Shown piece after piece: positions 1-9,074 of a stretch of DNA of 64,000 nucleotides. How positions within the stretch are numbered: position 1 is the first letter of the stretch; the number at the start of each line of letters is the position of its first letter. A program made the position numbers and the translations under genes. The stretch comes from Bacteroidaceae bacterium (GTDB taxonomy: Bacteria; Bacteroidota; Bacteroidia; Bacteroidales; Bacteroidaceae), in NCBI GenBank assembly GCA_017447625.1, contig JAFSNB010000001.1:1-64000 (forward strand), given 5' to 3'. Below the pieces are notes generated by a model, which made no database searches, was not told the origin of the DNA, and worked only from the letters and a program-made list of their open reading frames with translations.

Positions 1-969
1 CCCGCCAGCCCCTACTACCACTCCTACCGCCACGTGATGGCCGAGGGTGGTCTCCTGGATGTGCTCTACATCGGCGTCAAGGCCGGTGTCTATCCCTGCC
101 TCATCTTCCTCGGCGTGGGTGCCATGACGGACTTCGGTCCCCTCATCGCCAACCCCAAGAGCCTGCTCCTCGGCGCTGCCGCCCAGCTGGGCATCTTCGC
201 CACCTTCCTGATTACCCAGATGGACTTCTTCGGCTTCAACCCCGCCGAGGCAGCCTCCATCGGCATCATCGGTGGTGCCGACGGTCCCACCGCCATCTTC
301 CTGACCTCCAAGCTGGCTCCCCACCTCCTGGGTCCCATTGCCGTGGCTGCCTACTCGTACATGGCCCTCGTGCCCGTCATCCAGCCGCCCATCATGCGCG
401 CCCTGACGACCGAGAAGGAACGCAAGATCCGTATGTCCCAGCTCCGCACGGTCTCCAAGAAGGAGAAGATCATCTTCCCCATCGTCGTTGCTATCATCGT
501 CAGCCTTATCCTGCCGAGCGCAGCCACCCTTATCGGCTGCCTCATGCTGGGCAACCTCATGAAGGAGAGCGGCGTGGTGGAGCGCCTCTCCAAGGCCGCT
601 CAGAACGAGCTGAACAACATCGTCGTCATCTTTCTCGGAACCACCGTCGGCGCCACCGCCACGGCAGAGGCATTCCTGAACTTCCGCACCATCAGCATCC
701 TCTGTGTGGGCATCGTCGCCTTCGGCGTAGGCTCCGCAGGCGGTGTGCTGCTGGCCAAGTTCATGAACCTCTTCCTGAAGGAGAAGATCAACCCGCTCAT
801 CGGCAGCGCCGGCGTCAGCGCCGTGCCCATGGCAGCCCGCGTCAGCCAGACCGAAGGCGCCAAGGCCGACCCCCGCAACTTCCTGCTTATGCACGCCATG
901 GGTCCGAATGTTGCCGGTGTGATCGGTTCTGCTGTAGCTGCAGGCATTCTGCTCAGTTTCTTAGGCTAA
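1..969 (+). CDS. oadB: Sodium-translocating decarboxylase beta subunit (OadB type), 5' truncated
   Basis: The reading frame is open from base 1, so the N-terminus lies outside the window; 322 residues are visible and about 90-100 are probably missing compared with the family. The protein is an integral membrane subunit that couples decarboxylation of a biotin-bound carboxyl group (oxaloacetate or methylmalonyl-CoA type enzymes) to export of sodium ions. Visible family signatures are the stretch [13 protein letters not shown] near the visible residue 85 and [16 protein letters not shown] near residue 215, between many hydrophobic segments. A GTG at 34 could be mistaken for a start, but the upstream codons continue in frame with matching composition. 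The alpha and biotin-carrier subunits would be expected upstream. A strong hairpin follows the stop codon, so this is the last gene of its operon. Confidence 0.9.
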   Translation, partial: PASPYYHSYRHVMAEGGLLDVLYIGVKAGVYPCLIFLGVGAMTDFGPLIANPKSLLLGAAAQLGIFATFLITQMDFFGFNPAEAASIGIIGGADGPTAIFLTSKLAPHLLGPIAVAAYSYMALVPVIQPPIMRALTTEKERKIRMSQLRTVSKKEKIIFPIVVAIIVSLILPSAATLIGCLMLGNLMKESGVVERLSKAAQNELNNIVVIFLGTTVGATATAEAFLNFRTISILCVGIVAFGVGSAGGVLLAKFMNLFLKEKINPLIGSAGVSAVPMAARVSQTEGAKADPRNFLLMHAMGPNVAGVIGSAVAAGILLSFLG

Positions 970-993
970 ACCAGCTCATAAAACCATTATATC

Positions 994-1030
994 AGGGTGT
1001 GCCAAATCAATGGCACACCCTCTTTCGTTA
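994..1030 (+). terminator. Rho-independent terminator after oadB
   Basis: An exact 11-bp inverted repeat (994-1004 with 1011-1021, AGGGTGTGCCA and its complement) with a 6-base loop is followed by the T-rich CTTTCGTT. It lies 25 bases after the oadB stop codon and before the next promoter. Confidence 0.85.
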
Positions 1031-1151
1031 TATCGCACGCGCGCAATCATTAATTAATAGTCTGTACAAGGGGGATAACCCCTATAGTCGGGAGGAATCC
1101 CTACTCCGAATAGGAAAAACACTAAATATATTCATTTTTTCGCAATATTAT

Positions 1152-1182
1152 TTTGAAGGAAAGCAAAAAGTTCATACATTTG
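1152..1182 (+). promoter_or_regulatory. Bacteroidetes-type promoter
   Basis: TTTG (1152-1155), 19 bases, then TACATTTG (1175-1182) match the -33/-7 consensus of the Bacteroidetes primary sigma factor. It lies 35 bases upstream of the ATG at 1218. Confidence 0.75.
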
Positions 1183-1217
1183 CCCCCGATTTAACAAACC
1201 ATAAAACCCAACCAAAC

Positions 1218-1841
1218 ATGAAAAAGACATTTCTGTACGCACTGATTTGTTTGTTTACGTTTAGCATCAGTACATATGCTGGTAGCAGCGTGACCGAGAA
1301 AGAAATTAAGAAAATGGCCGAAAAGCGCGCCAAGGAGATGAAGAAGGAAGGCTGGCAAGTAGGTGCCGGCGACCTGCCCCTTGAGATACAGTTGCGCGAG
1401 TCATTCACCAAGCAGTTCGACAAGGACGAATACGGCTTCTCCAAGTTCTATGTGAACAACGGTATGAGCATCGGTGAGAACTATGACGCCGCCAAGATTC
1501 AGGCAACCGAAGTTGCTCGTCAGCAGCTGGCATCAAGCCTTAAGAGCGAGCTGATGAACCTGACAGAACAGGAGATTGCCAACAAGGCCATTGCCCCTGG
1601 TGATGCAGCATCTATCACCAAGACATTACAGAAGAGCACCTCTATCAGCTCTGCTACTCTGCCCCGCACCGTTGCTGTCGTTTCCTGCTACAGGAAGAAC
1701 AAGAACGGCAACACTGAGGTTCAGATCTACCTCTTCATGAGCGCCAAGCAGGCTCTGGACAACGCCAAGCAAGCTCTGCGTGACGAACTGGAGCAGGAGG
1801 CCGACGGCTTGAGCGAGAAGTTCAATAAGCTCTTCGAATAA
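1218..1841 (+). CDS. Secreted protein of unknown function, 207 aa
   Basis: I do not recognise the family. The ATG at 1218 is chosen because it follows a good promoter and begins a typical signal peptide (MKKTFLYALICLFTF...STYA); upstream in-frame codons lie before the promoter. The mature part is about 185 residues and highly charged: a Lys/Glu-rich stretch near residues 25-45, a central portion with YDAAKIQATEVARQQLA that looks helical, and a C-terminal helical region rich in Ala, Lys and Glu. The protein is therefore probably periplasmic or surface-exposed. The next gene codes for another secreted protein and may be co-transcribed, with a strong hairpin between the two. Confidence 0.8.
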   Translation: MKKTFLYALICLFTFSISTYAGSSVTEKEIKKMAEKRAKEMKKEGWQVGAGDLPLEIQLRESFTKQFDKDEYGFSKFYVNNGMSIGENYDAAKIQATEVARQQLASSLKSELMNLTEQEIANKAIAPGDAASITKTLQKSTSISSATLPRTVAVVSCYRKNKNGNTEVQIYLFMSAKQALDNAKQALRDELEQEADGLSEKFNKLFE

Positions 1842-1858
1842 TCCCATCGATTCACAGG

Positions 1859-1919
1859 AAGCATCTACGAGGCCGTCAGCCCCATATTCACTATTGGGGT
1901 TGCAGCCTCATAGATGCTT
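1859..1919 (+). terminator. Long intergenic hairpin (terminator or processing site)
   Basis: The arms 1859-1873 and 1905-1919 pair over 15 bases with one mismatch (AAGCATCTA... with ...TAGATGCTT), with a second inner stem of CCCCA with TGGGG. It is followed by TTTCTTTC. It may end transcription of the 207-aa gene or lower expression of the following gene. Confidence 0.6.
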
Positions 1920-1955
1920 TCTTTCAGAAAGACCAACGAACAAAGAGAAACTAAT

Positions 1956-3614
1956 ATGAAGAAGATTCTCATTCTTACTATGTGTATGTTGCTTGGCGTA
2001 GGCGGCAACGTGGTGGCACAGAACAAACGCACCACCCCGACTACGACGCAACAGAAGAAGAAGAAATTGACTCCACAGGAGAAATTCGACCAGTTCACCA
2101 AGGGAAAGAAGAAGAAATACAACAACTTCCGCGACTCCTGTAATGCCCAGTATGCCAAATTCCTTGAGATGGCTTGGGATCACTTCAACCGCATGGAGCC
2201 TCTGAAGCGTCCGATAGACAAGCCAACTATTCCCGAGGAAGTTATCAAACGTCTGCAACTGGCACAGGATGATGCTGCGCCCCAGACCATCAAGGGCGGC
2301 CAGCAGCAGCAAGTTAAGGGTTCTATAGACCTGCCGATGCCGGAGAATGTAGTACGTCTCGACTCCGTAATCAAGCCGAAGGAGATTATTCCTGTAGAGA
2401 AGCCCAAGAATCAGCCGCAACCCGTGGCCGCACTGGGTGTGGATCCGTTCGTGATGCCCACGGTTGATACGGACGAAGCGGAGGCAAAACAGGTAGAAGA
2501 CCCGCGCTTCTCCTGCGAGTTCTACAACACCAAGCTCATGTTGCGCACTGACGGAATAAAGACAAAGCTGTCAATGGCTAACACCAAAGGCGCAGCTGTG
2601 GCTAAGGCTTGGCGCGAGTGCAGCACCGATGCTTATACTCCCCTGCTCTACGACTGCCTCCAGCAGCGCGAAGAGCGCCACATGTGCGACTGGGCATATC
2701 TCGAGATGCTATATACTGTGGCTCAGGAATATCTCGGCAAAGGCACAAACGAGGCCACTCTGCTCACAGCATTCCTCTTTGCCAACTCTGGCTATCGTAT
2801 GCGTCTGGCTGAGGCCAACGGCAAGCTCTATCTGCTCTATGCTTCAGACGAGAGCATCTTTGGCAAGGGTTATTTCAAGATGAACGGCACCAACTTCTAT
2901 CCTCTTGGCGAGGAGGAGTTCAACGTGAACATGATTAACGCCTGCAACCACCCCTTCACCGCAGAGCAGACTATGTCGCTCGTGATGATGGCAGAGCCCC
3001 AGTTCGATGCCGACCTGACAGAGCCGCGCACCATCAAGGCTAAGCGCTATAAGGATATGGCTGTCACAGTTCGCATCAACAACAACCTGATGAAGTTCTT
3101 CGACAACTATCCCGCTTTCTGCGTGAACGAGGATGCCATGACGAAGTGGGGCATGTACGCCAACACTCCGATGGATAATAACGTGAAGGAGCAGATCTAC
3201 CCCGTGCTGAAGGAGAAGCTGAAGGGCAAGAGCCAAGTGGAGCAGATTCGCCGACTGCTTGACTGGTGCCAGACAGGTCTCACCTACGGTTACGACGAGA
3301 AGATTTGGGGCTTCGACCGCGCCTTCTTCTCCGAGGAGACACTGAAGTATCCGTTCTGCGACTGCGAGGACCACGCAATCCTCTTCACCCGCATCGTCCG
3401 CGACGTACTCGGTATGAAGTGCGTGCTCATCTACTATCCAGGCCATCTGGCTTCAGCCGTCAATTTCGCAGCTGGCGAGAAGGTTTCCGGTGACTATGTG
3501 ATGGTTGGCGACCAGAAGTACTACATCTGCGACCCGACTAACTACATCGCTGAACCGGGCGTTACGATGAGCAACATGAAGCACAGCGACGCTGTCGTGC
3601 TGATGCTCGAATAA
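1956..3614 (+). CDS. Secreted transglutaminase-like protein, 552 aa
   Basis: The start at 1956 gives a signal peptide (MKKILILTMCMLLGVGGNVVAQ); further in-frame codons upstream run through the intergenic hairpin and are not likely coding. After a Lys/Thr/Gln-rich linker and a central region without recognisable domains, the C-terminal 150 residues carry a transglutaminase-like catalytic triad order: Cys in FCDCEDHAILF (about residue 470), His in GHLASAV (about residue 495) and Asp in CDPTNY (about residue 525). This fold in secreted Bacteroidetes proteins is known as a cysteine peptidase or amide-bond transferase; the substrate cannot be told from sequence. It follows the 207-aa secreted protein on the same strand and converges with tatD. 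Confidence 0.75.
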   Translation: MKKILILTMCMLLGVGGNVVAQNKRTTPTTTQQKKKKLTPQEKFDQFTKGKKKKYNNFRDSCNAQYAKFLEMAWDHFNRMEPLKRPIDKPTIPEEVIKRLQLAQDDAAPQTIKGGQQQQVKGSIDLPMPENVVRLDSVIKPKEIIPVEKPKNQPQPVAALGVDPFVMPTVDTDEAEAKQVEDPRFSCEFYNTKLMLRTDGIKTKLSMANTKGAAVAKAWRECSTDAYTPLLYDCLQQREERHMCDWAYLEMLYTVAQEYLGKGTNEATLLTAFLFANSGYRMRLAEANGKLYLLYASDESIFGKGYFKMNGTNFYPLGEEEFNVNMINACNHPFTAEQTMSLVMMAEPQFDADLTEPRTIKAKRYKDMAVTVRINNNLMKFFDNYPAFCVNEDAMTKWGMYANTPMDNNVKEQIYPVLKEKLKGKSQVEQIRRLLDWCQTGLTYGYDEKIWGFDRAFFSEETLKYPFCDCEDHAILFTRIVRDVLGMKCVLIYYPGHLASAVNFAAGEKVSGDYVMVGDQKYYICDPTNYIAEPGVTMSNMKHSDAVVLMLE

Positions 3615-3629
3615 AGCAAAAACAAGAAC

Positions 3630-4238
3630 TTAGAAGAATAATCTGGAAGCGTTGGTGACAGTCTGAGTCATCAACGCTTCTTTAGATATGTCCCGCAGAG
3701 AGGCAATGGTGGCGTAAAGGGGAGCTATGCTGTTATCAGACTTGCCCTCAGAATCACGTCTGCCCTCGTCGGTTTCCAGAAAAAGATGCTCTGCCGGGCA
3801 TTGCATCGCGCTTTCTTCGTTGAAACGGAAGCCGAAACTGATATCAATGCCTGCACGCAACAGTTGCTGCATCTGTTGCGGATTACCGCGAAAGCCGTGA
3901 AACACCCACGGCGTCCTGGCTTTCTTGCGGAGACGAAGCAGATCATCTACGGCGCGAACACAATGTATAATAAGCGGACGGCGGAATTGATTTGCCAAAT
4001 CAATCTGTGCTTCAAAGGCTGAAAGTTGATTCTGGTAGGAAGCGGATGTCAATTTGTCTAACCCGCACTCACCAATAAAGTAGCGAGTTTCCGATGGCAA
4101 TGACTGCAAAGTCTCACGAAGCACCGACACCTGTTCCCTCCATTGGTCTGTCACATCCCAAGGGTGGATACCATAGGACGGGATTGTGTATTCACCTTCA
4201 GGACAAGGGTGGTGAGTATGTATATTCAGAAATGCCAT
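3630..4238 (-). CDS. tatD: TatD-family metal-dependent hydrolase
   Basis: A 202-aa protein with the TatD metal-ligand series: HTHHP at the N-terminus (residues 6-10), GECGLDK (about residue 57), IHCV (about 93), HGFRG (about 114) and LETDEG (about 153). The family contains DNases and related phosphodiesterases of the amidohydrolase fold. The protein is shorter than E. coli TatD (about 260 aa), as is usual for Bacteroidetes copies. Its start overlaps the yidD stop by 13 bases, so it is translated from the same message as yidD, rnpA and hemD. Substrate is not known. Confidence 0.9.
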   Translation of the reverse strand: MAFLNIHTHHPCPEGEYTIPSYGIHPWDVTDQWREQVSVLRETLQSLPSETRYFIGECGLDKLTSASYQNQLSAFEAQIDLANQFRRPLIIHCVRAVDDLLRLRKKARTPWVFHGFRGNPQQMQQLLRAGIDISFGFRFNEESAMQCPAEHLFLETDEGRRDSEGKSDNSIAPLYATIASLRDISKEALMTQTVTNASRLFF

Positions 4239-4471
4239 TTGTCAGGAACCGGGTCATAACCATGTCCGCCCCAAGGATTGCAGCTCAAAAGTCGCTTAAT
4301 AGCCAGATACAGTCCCTTTATAGGTCCGTGTTTCTGCAGAGCCTCCACTGCATACTGCGAACAAGTAGGAGTGTATCGGCAGCAGGGAGGTGTAAGCGGA
4401 GATATGTATCGCTGATAACAGCGAATCGGGAATATGAGCAACCTGGTTATGTAAGAGACGACGGAAGCCAT
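4226..4471 (-). CDS. yidD: Membrane protein insertion efficiency factor YidD
   Basis: An 81-aa protein with the YidD signature: [27 protein letters not shown] with its conserved cysteines, followed by [13 protein letters not shown]. YidD helps YidC insert membrane proteins. I take the ATG at 4471; a TTG at 4495 would add eight residues and overlap the end of rnpA. It sits directly downstream of rnpA as in most bacteria, though here the cluster is not next to dnaA or yidC. Confidence 0.92.
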   Translation of the reverse strand: MASVVSYITRLLIFPIRCYQRYISPLTPPCCRYTPTCSQYAVEALQKHGPIKGLYLAIKRLLSCNPWGGHGYDPVPDKWHF

Positions 4472-4482
4472 TTGTGCGGTTG

Positions 4483-4941
4483 TTACTCTGAGCAAGTAGA
4501 TGAAATCGAGGACTGACCTTTAATATGCTCTACGATACGGTAGAGGATGTTCTTCATCTTGCGATGAACCAAAGAAGAAGGCTGCGGCTCTGCTGCGAGC
4601 CAGATGAAAGCGATACTGAGGCCTATGGATTCTCCTATCTCTGACAATAAGATGTCGCGGTTCAGGCGCCACGCTTCACGCACCTGCCGCTTGGCGCGGT
4701 TGCGATCCACTGCATGTTTGAATTTTCTTTTCCCTACAGACACCAGAATCCGGCATGCGCTCACACTCTTAGTAGTGAGCAATTCAGTTGAGTCTGAAAC
4801 GGGATTCTTTGGTTCTTTGGAGTCTGTAATGAAGACAGCCCGAATAGGAAAGGCAGAGATTGACACTCCACTGCCGGCAAATAGAGCTTCAGTTTGTTTG
4901 AGGCTACAAAGCCGTTGTTCCTTTGGGAAAGACTGATTCAT
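4483..4941 (-). CDS. rnpA: Ribonuclease P protein component
   Basis: The protein binds the catalytic RNase P RNA and helps in maturation of tRNA 5' ends. The diagnostic RNR region is present ([18 protein letters not shown], about residues 78-95), preceded by an N-terminal region with [11 protein letters not shown]. The ATG at 4941 gives 152 aa, close to the usual length for Bacteroidetes; an in-frame codon 10 residues upstream (4971) is possible. The gene lies between hemD and yidD on the minus strand with very short gaps. Confidence 0.92.
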   Translation of the reverse strand: MNQSFPKEQRLCSLKQTEALFAGSGVSISAFPIRAVFITDSKEPKNPVSDSTELLTTKSVSACRILVSVGKRKFKHAVDRNRAKRQVREAWRLNRDILLSEIGESIGLSIAFIWLAAEPQPSSLVHRKMKNILYRIVEHIKGQSSISSTCSE

Positions 4942-4979
4942 GCTCTCAATGTGCAGAGATGTCTTTTGCAAGACTCAGT

Positions 4980-5726
4980 TCAAGCCTTGTTTACCTTGGC
5001 AATAAATGCGTCAATGGCACTGGTAATGCTTGGATACTGCTGTGTGGGAGCTTCGAGGTCAAGGCGTAGGCCAGCATCACGAACGGCCTTTGCCGTTGTG
5101 GGACCGAAGGTGGCAATAGCAATCTTATCTTGCTTGAAGTCGGGGAAGTTCTCAAGCAAAGAGCGCACACCAGAGGGGCTGAAGAAGACTATCAAGTCAT
5201 AATCGAACGGTTCGTCGGAGCGGAAGTTGTTGCTGACCGTACGGTACATAACACCTTCTGTGTGGCGCAACTTCTTTTCGTCCAGCAGATTCTTGATATC
5301 GTCGTTGTGGACATCACTCAACGGCACAAAATAACGTTCGTTCTTATGCTTTGTCATCGCAGGCAGAAGGTCATTGATCTTGCCAGTCGTGCCATAGAAC
5401 ACTTTGCGCTTACGGTACTGAACATACTTCTGGATGTAAAGAGCTATCTGCTCAGTAACACAGAAATACTTCATGTCATCCGGAATAACAACACGCATTT
5501 CCTTGCAAAGCTGAAAGAAATGGTCGATAGCATGGCGCGACGTGAATATGACTGCCGTGTGATCGAGAATACTAATCTTCTGCGACCTGAATTCCTTAGA
5601 GTCGATTCCTTCAACCTTGATAAAGGGACGGAACTCAATTTCTACGCCATATTTTGCCGCAATGTCATAGTAGGGTGACTTGTCGGAAGAGGGCTTGGGT
5701 TGGCTAACCAAAATCTTCTTTATCAT
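4980..5726 (-). CDS. hemD: Uroporphyrinogen-III synthase
   Basis: A 248-aa soluble protein of the HemD fold, which cyclises and inverts ring D of hydroxymethylbilane in haem/sirohaem synthesis. Family-level features are the N-terminal ILVSQPKP, the VIFTSRHAIDHF stretch (about residue 60), FFSPSGVRSLL (about 183) and IATFGPTTAKAVRDAGLRL (about 205-223). HemD proteins vary strongly in sequence, so the call leans partly on gene order: DUF4271-hemD-rnpA-yidD-tatD is a recurrent Bacteroidales arrangement. No other haem genes are in view. Confidence 0.85.
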   Translation of the reverse strand: MIKKILVSQPKPSSDKSPYYDIAAKYGVEIEFRPFIKVEGIDSKEFRSQKISILDHTAVIFTSRHAIDHFFQLCKEMRVVIPDDMKYFCVTEQIALYIQKYVQYRKRKVFYGTTGKINDLLPAMTKHKNERYFVPLSDVHNDDIKNLLDEKKLRHTEGVMYRTVSNNFRSDEPFDYDLIVFFSPSGVRSLLENFPDFKQDKIAIATFGPTTAKAVRDAGLRLDLEAPTQQYPSITSAIDAFIAKVNKA

Positions 5727-5746
5727 CTCTTAATGTGCTTCGTGTC

Positions 5747-6565
5747 CTAAATTTTACTAATCAGGCCGTGTGAGACAGTATCCAGTGTGCTCCACAGTAC
5801 CAGTAAAGGCAGGCCTTCGAGGGCACAAAGGTACATAAAAAGATAAAGACTACCATAAAAAGAAGGGAAAAAGATAGTTTTTACCTTAAAAAGGAAGAGA
5901 ATTTTAAGCAAAATGAAGACTATTATTGCCGAAAGGACCACCTCATACATAGGTAATGAAGCAAAAAGCAAAACTAACGAAAAGGGAAAGAGGAAAAGGC
6001 ATTCGACCAAAATCAGTAAAGAAAAGTGCTTATTCCATTCTGCTCGTTGCTCTTTTGTAAAGAAAACCCAATGCACCCACCTGCACACGAGTACCCTCGA
6101 GTAAATATAAAAAAGGAGGACTGCCAGACTGGTAACAATGACCACATGAATGGCATTGAAGGATAGATAGATATCCGAAATCCGAGTGAGGATAACATAG
6201 GCCAATGAAGCCAAGGCACTGACAATAAAAACAGAAGCGACCTTTATCAGCCCCTTGCTCCAATTGGTGTTTGCCGGCATCTTCGGCACGTAACGGGTAG
6301 GAAAGAAGTAGTCTTTAACCCGGTCTTTCAGATGACGATTGGCATAACGCACAATAAACACAAACAAGATGAAGCACAACAGCATGTAGCAGATTACCAC
6401 ATCATTTCCCTTTATGGTTATCGGCCGTTCATGGCCTAGCATACCATAACTATCCCCTTTGGCGACAATCTCCTCGTTGAACAACAAGGAATCGCGTGCA
6501 AGCAGTGTGTCACGCACACACAGCTCTGCGTAGGGAATGGGAATTGAAGACGGTGCTCCTTGCAT
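5747..6565 (-). CDS. DUF4271 multi-pass membrane protein
   Basis: A 272-aa protein with about seven hydrophobic segments (from residue 57, VVICYMLLCFILFVFIV, to the C-terminus) after a soluble N-terminal part of about 55 residues. The position directly upstream of hemD (20-base gap) and the RYVPKMPANTNW stretch fit the DUF4271 family, which is found next to hemD across Bacteroidetes and has no known function. It is translated from the same message as the LOG gene, whose stop is 10 bases upstream. Confidence 0.75.
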   Translation of the reverse strand: MQGAPSSIPIPYAELCVRDTLLARDSLLFNEEIVAKGDSYGMLGHERPITIKGNDVVICYMLLCFILFVFIVRYANRHLKDRVKDYFFPTRYVPKMPANTNWSKGLIKVASVFIVSALASLAYVILTRISDIYLSFNAIHVVIVTSLAVLLFYIYSRVLVCRWVHWVFFTKEQRAEWNKHFSLLILVECLFLFPFSLVLLFASLPMYEVVLSAIIVFILLKILFLFKVKTIFFPSFYGSLYLFMYLCALEGLPLLVLWSTLDTVSHGLISKI

Positions 6566-6575
6566 ACGCTGTACT

Positions 6576-7151
6576 TTAAATAGCTGCGAACTTCCTTACG
6601 CTTGCATCCCACTGTGGAGTGGTCAAAACGAGCTCTACAGCCTCCTCAGGAGTTGTAGCCACACGCCAGATACCAGCATGACGTTCTCCAAGGAAATGCT
6701 CTTCGATGCCCCTCTGCAGTTGTTGCAGGAGATGGTCGTAATAACCGCGCAAATTGAGGATTACTATAGGATTGAGGTATATGCCCAACTGTTTCCATGT
6801 GATGACTTCAAGCAACTCTTCCAAAGTGCCGCATCCACCGGGCAGGGCGATGCAGCCGTCGGACATGTTGGCGATGGCCTGCTTGCGCTCGTGCATATTT
6901 TCCGTCAGGATAAGCTCTGTAAGGCCTTCGTGATGCCAGCCCTGTTCCACCATAAACTTGGGGATAATCCCAGTTACGGTGCCGCCTGCTTCGAGACAAG
7001 CGTCAGATGTAGCGGCCATAAGGCCCATATTCCCAGCTCCATTCACGAGATTTACACCTCGGCGGGCCAACTCTGAGCCTACAACACGGGCAGCCTCAAA
7101 ATACTCCGGATGGATCTTTGTGCTCGAAGCACAATATACTGCTATGTTCAT
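6576..7151 (-). CDS. LOG-family nucleotide phosphoribohydrolase
   Basis: A 191-aa Rossmann-like protein with the family motif PGGCGTLEE (about residues 103-111) and the upstream M-x2-RK-type element (MHERKQAI). LOG proteins release the base from nucleoside 5'-monophosphates; in plants this activates cytokinins, while in bacteria the role is mostly general nucleotide metabolism. The ATG overlaps the metK stop codon (ATGA, 7148-7151), which indicates translational coupling. The N-terminal [10 protein letters not shown] stretch matches the usual start of the family. Confidence 0.88.
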   Translation of the reverse strand: MNIAVYCASSTKIHPEYFEAARVVGSELARRGVNLVNGAGNMGLMAATSDACLEAGGTVTGIIPKFMVEQGWHHEGLTELILTENMHERKQAIANMSDGCIALPGGCGTLEELLEVITWKQLGIYLNPIVILNLRGYYDHLLQQLQRGIEEHFLGERHAGIWRVATTPEEAVELVLTTPQWDASVRKFAAI

Positions 7152-8431
7152 ATCGAGAAGGCTTTACGAATGGTTTCTACATAGTCCAGTTTCTCCCAAG
7201 TGAAGAGCTCCACGTCGCAGGTGACAGCCGGCGCATAGCGGCTATGGAAGGTCTTGACTATACGCTGGGGCTGGCGACCCATGTGACCGTAGGCCGCAGT
7301 CTCCTCATAGATTGGGTTGCGGAGTTTCAGACGGTCCTCGATGGCTTTGGGTCTCAAGTCAAAGAGTCTGGAAATAATGCGTGCTATCTCACCGTCGGAC
7401 ATCTTGACGTGGCTCTTGCCGTAAGTGTTTACATAGATACTTACCGGTTCGGCTACGCCAATGGCATAAGAGAGCTGAACCAGCATCTCATCAGCCACTC
7501 CCGCAGCTACCATGTTCTTGGCAATATGGCGTGCAGCATAAGCGGCGGAACGATCCACCTTCGAGGGGTCTTTGCCGGAGAATGCGCCACCGCCATGTGC
7601 GCCCTTGCCGCCGTAGGTATCTACAATGATTTTGCGGCCTGTGAGACCCGTATCGCCGTGCGGGCCTCCGATAACGAACTTGCCGGTAGGATTAACGTGG
7701 TACTTAATATGTTCATCGAATAGAGCGCGGACACTCTCGCTGTGAATATTCTCTATGACGCGCGGCATAAGTATGTTGATGACATCGTGACGAATCGTGG
7801 CCAGCATCTCGCGGTCTGCCTTGAGCTGGTCTCCGTCAATGGCCGGAATAAACTCGTCGTGTTGTGTGGATACGACTATAGTATCTACACGCAACGGAGT
7901 ACCATCCTCGCTGTATTCTATCGTCACCTGGCTCTTTGCGTCCGGCCTGAGATATGTCATCTCACGGCCTTCACGCCTGATGTCAGCCAGAACTTGCAAA
8001 ATGCGGTGTGACAGATCAAGGGCGAGAGGCATATAGTTCTCGGTTTCGTTGGTGGCATAGCCGAACATCATTCCCTGGTCGCCAGCTCCCTGCTGCATCG
8101 GATCCTCACGTTCAACGCCTTGGTTGATATCCTGGCTTTGCTCATGAATGGCAGAGAATACGCCGCAACTGTTGGCCTCAAACATATATTCAGCTTTCGT
8201 GTAACCGATACGTCTTATGGTCTGACGAGCTATCTCCGGCAAATCAACATAAGCAGTAGATTTGACCTCACCTGCCAGCACGACCTGTCCGGTTGTGACC
8301 AGAGTCTCACACGCCACTTTGGACTGAGGGTCAAATGCCAGAAGATTATCGAGAACGGCATCGGAAATCTGATCTGCCACCTTGTCAGGATGGCCTTCAG
8401 ACACAGATTCAGAAGTGAAAAGGTAATTCAT
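7148..8431 (-). CDS. metK: S-adenosylmethionine synthetase
   Basis: Makes S-adenosylmethionine from methionine and ATP in the cytoplasm. The 427-aa protein has the N-terminal [20 protein letters not shown], the ATP-binding [12 protein letters not shown] (about residues 117-128) and the P-loop-like [19 protein letters not shown] (about 281-299). It is somewhat longer than the E. coli enzyme (384 aa), as is common in Bacteroidetes. The 28-base gap to the upstream PAP2 gene leaves no room for a SAM riboswitch, so expression probably follows the operon. Confidence 0.97.
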   Translation of the reverse strand: MNYLFTSESVSEGHPDKVADQISDAVLDNLLAFDPQSKVACETLVTTGQVVLAGEVKSTAYVDLPEIARQTIRRIGYTKAEYMFEANSCGVFSAIHEQSQDINQGVEREDPMQQGAGDQGMMFGYATNETENYMPLALDLSHRILQVLADIRREGREMTYLRPDAKSQVTIEYSEDGTPLRVDTIVVSTQHDEFIPAIDGDQLKADREMLATIRHDVINILMPRVIENIHSESVRALFDEHIKYHVNPTGKFVIGGPHGDTGLTGRKIIVDTYGGKGAHGGGAFSGKDPSKVDRSAAYAARHIAKNMVAAGVADEMLVQLSYAIGVAEPVSIYVNTYGKSHVKMSDGEIARIISRLFDLRPKAIEDRLKLRNPIYEETAAYGHMGRQPQRIVKTFHSRYAPAVTCDVELFTWEKLDYVETIRKAFSI

Positions 8432-8459
8432 GTTTATAATCGTTTTATTTATTCCTATT

Positions 8460-9074
8460 TTATTTTAATATTATTCCAAGAAAGCCGCAGATACAGCCAA
8501 CTATGGTTCCTGCAACGACCTGCATCAGAGTGTGCTGACGGAGAAGCATACGGCTGCTTCCGACAAGGCCGGAGATAAGTATCAGCAGACAAAGCCAGCC
8601 CGTAGGGTTGAACCCGAAGACTATGCTGTAAGCCACAAGAGCTCCGATGGCACCTCCTGTACCAGCGCAGTGAGTGGATATTTTCCACCATAGATTTATA
8701 AACGCGCAGGCTATCTGTATGCCCAGTGCACCAACCAACACTCCACGCATATATTGCGGCAGATGAAGTCGGTCTAAGAGATATAGGGTCAGGCCGTAAC
8801 AGATGATATTGAACAGGTACGGCGCAAAACGTTTCTCGCGTTCACGCAACTGATACAAATGCCAGCCGTTGGCCTGCCTCCATAATCTGGTGAACATACG
8901 CGGCAGAGCCACAGTGCCAAGCGTGATAATAACCAGAACGAATATCTTGAACGGCAATGGGAACAGGCTCAGCCACGTACACATAAACAGCACGATGAAA
9001 GCAACCACAGAGTAATACTGTGGTCTGAATACGGCTGACAGCAGCCTCGCTGCTATGATTATATTGCGGTTCAT
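8460..9074 (-). CDS. PAP2-like membrane phosphatase family protein
   Basis: A 204-aa protein with about six hydrophobic segments. The C-terminal half keeps the later PAP2 signature elements: [11 protein letters not shown] (about residues 130-140) and [18 protein letters not shown] (about 170-187), which supply the catalytic His and Arg residues; the first motif (KX6RP) is not evident, so activity is uncertain. The family dephosphorylates lipid phosphates such as undecaprenyl pyrophosphate or phosphatidate. Its ATG overlaps the rpoN stop (ATGA at 9071-9074). Confidence 0.78.
   Translation of the reverse strand: MNRNIIIAARLLSAVFRPQYYSVVAFIVLFMCTWLSLFPLPFKIFVLVIITLGTVALPRMFTRLWRQANGWHLYQLREREKRFAPYLFNIICYGLTLYLLDRLHLPQYMRGVLVGALGIQIACAFINLWWKISTHCAGTGGAIGALVAYSIVFGFNPTGWLCLLILISGLVGSSRMLLRQHTLMQVVAGTIVGCICGFLGIILK

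Noticed and set aside
8432..8459. SAM riboswitch in front of metK
   Set aside because: The gap to the preceding gene is only 28 bases, too short for any known SAM riboswitch.
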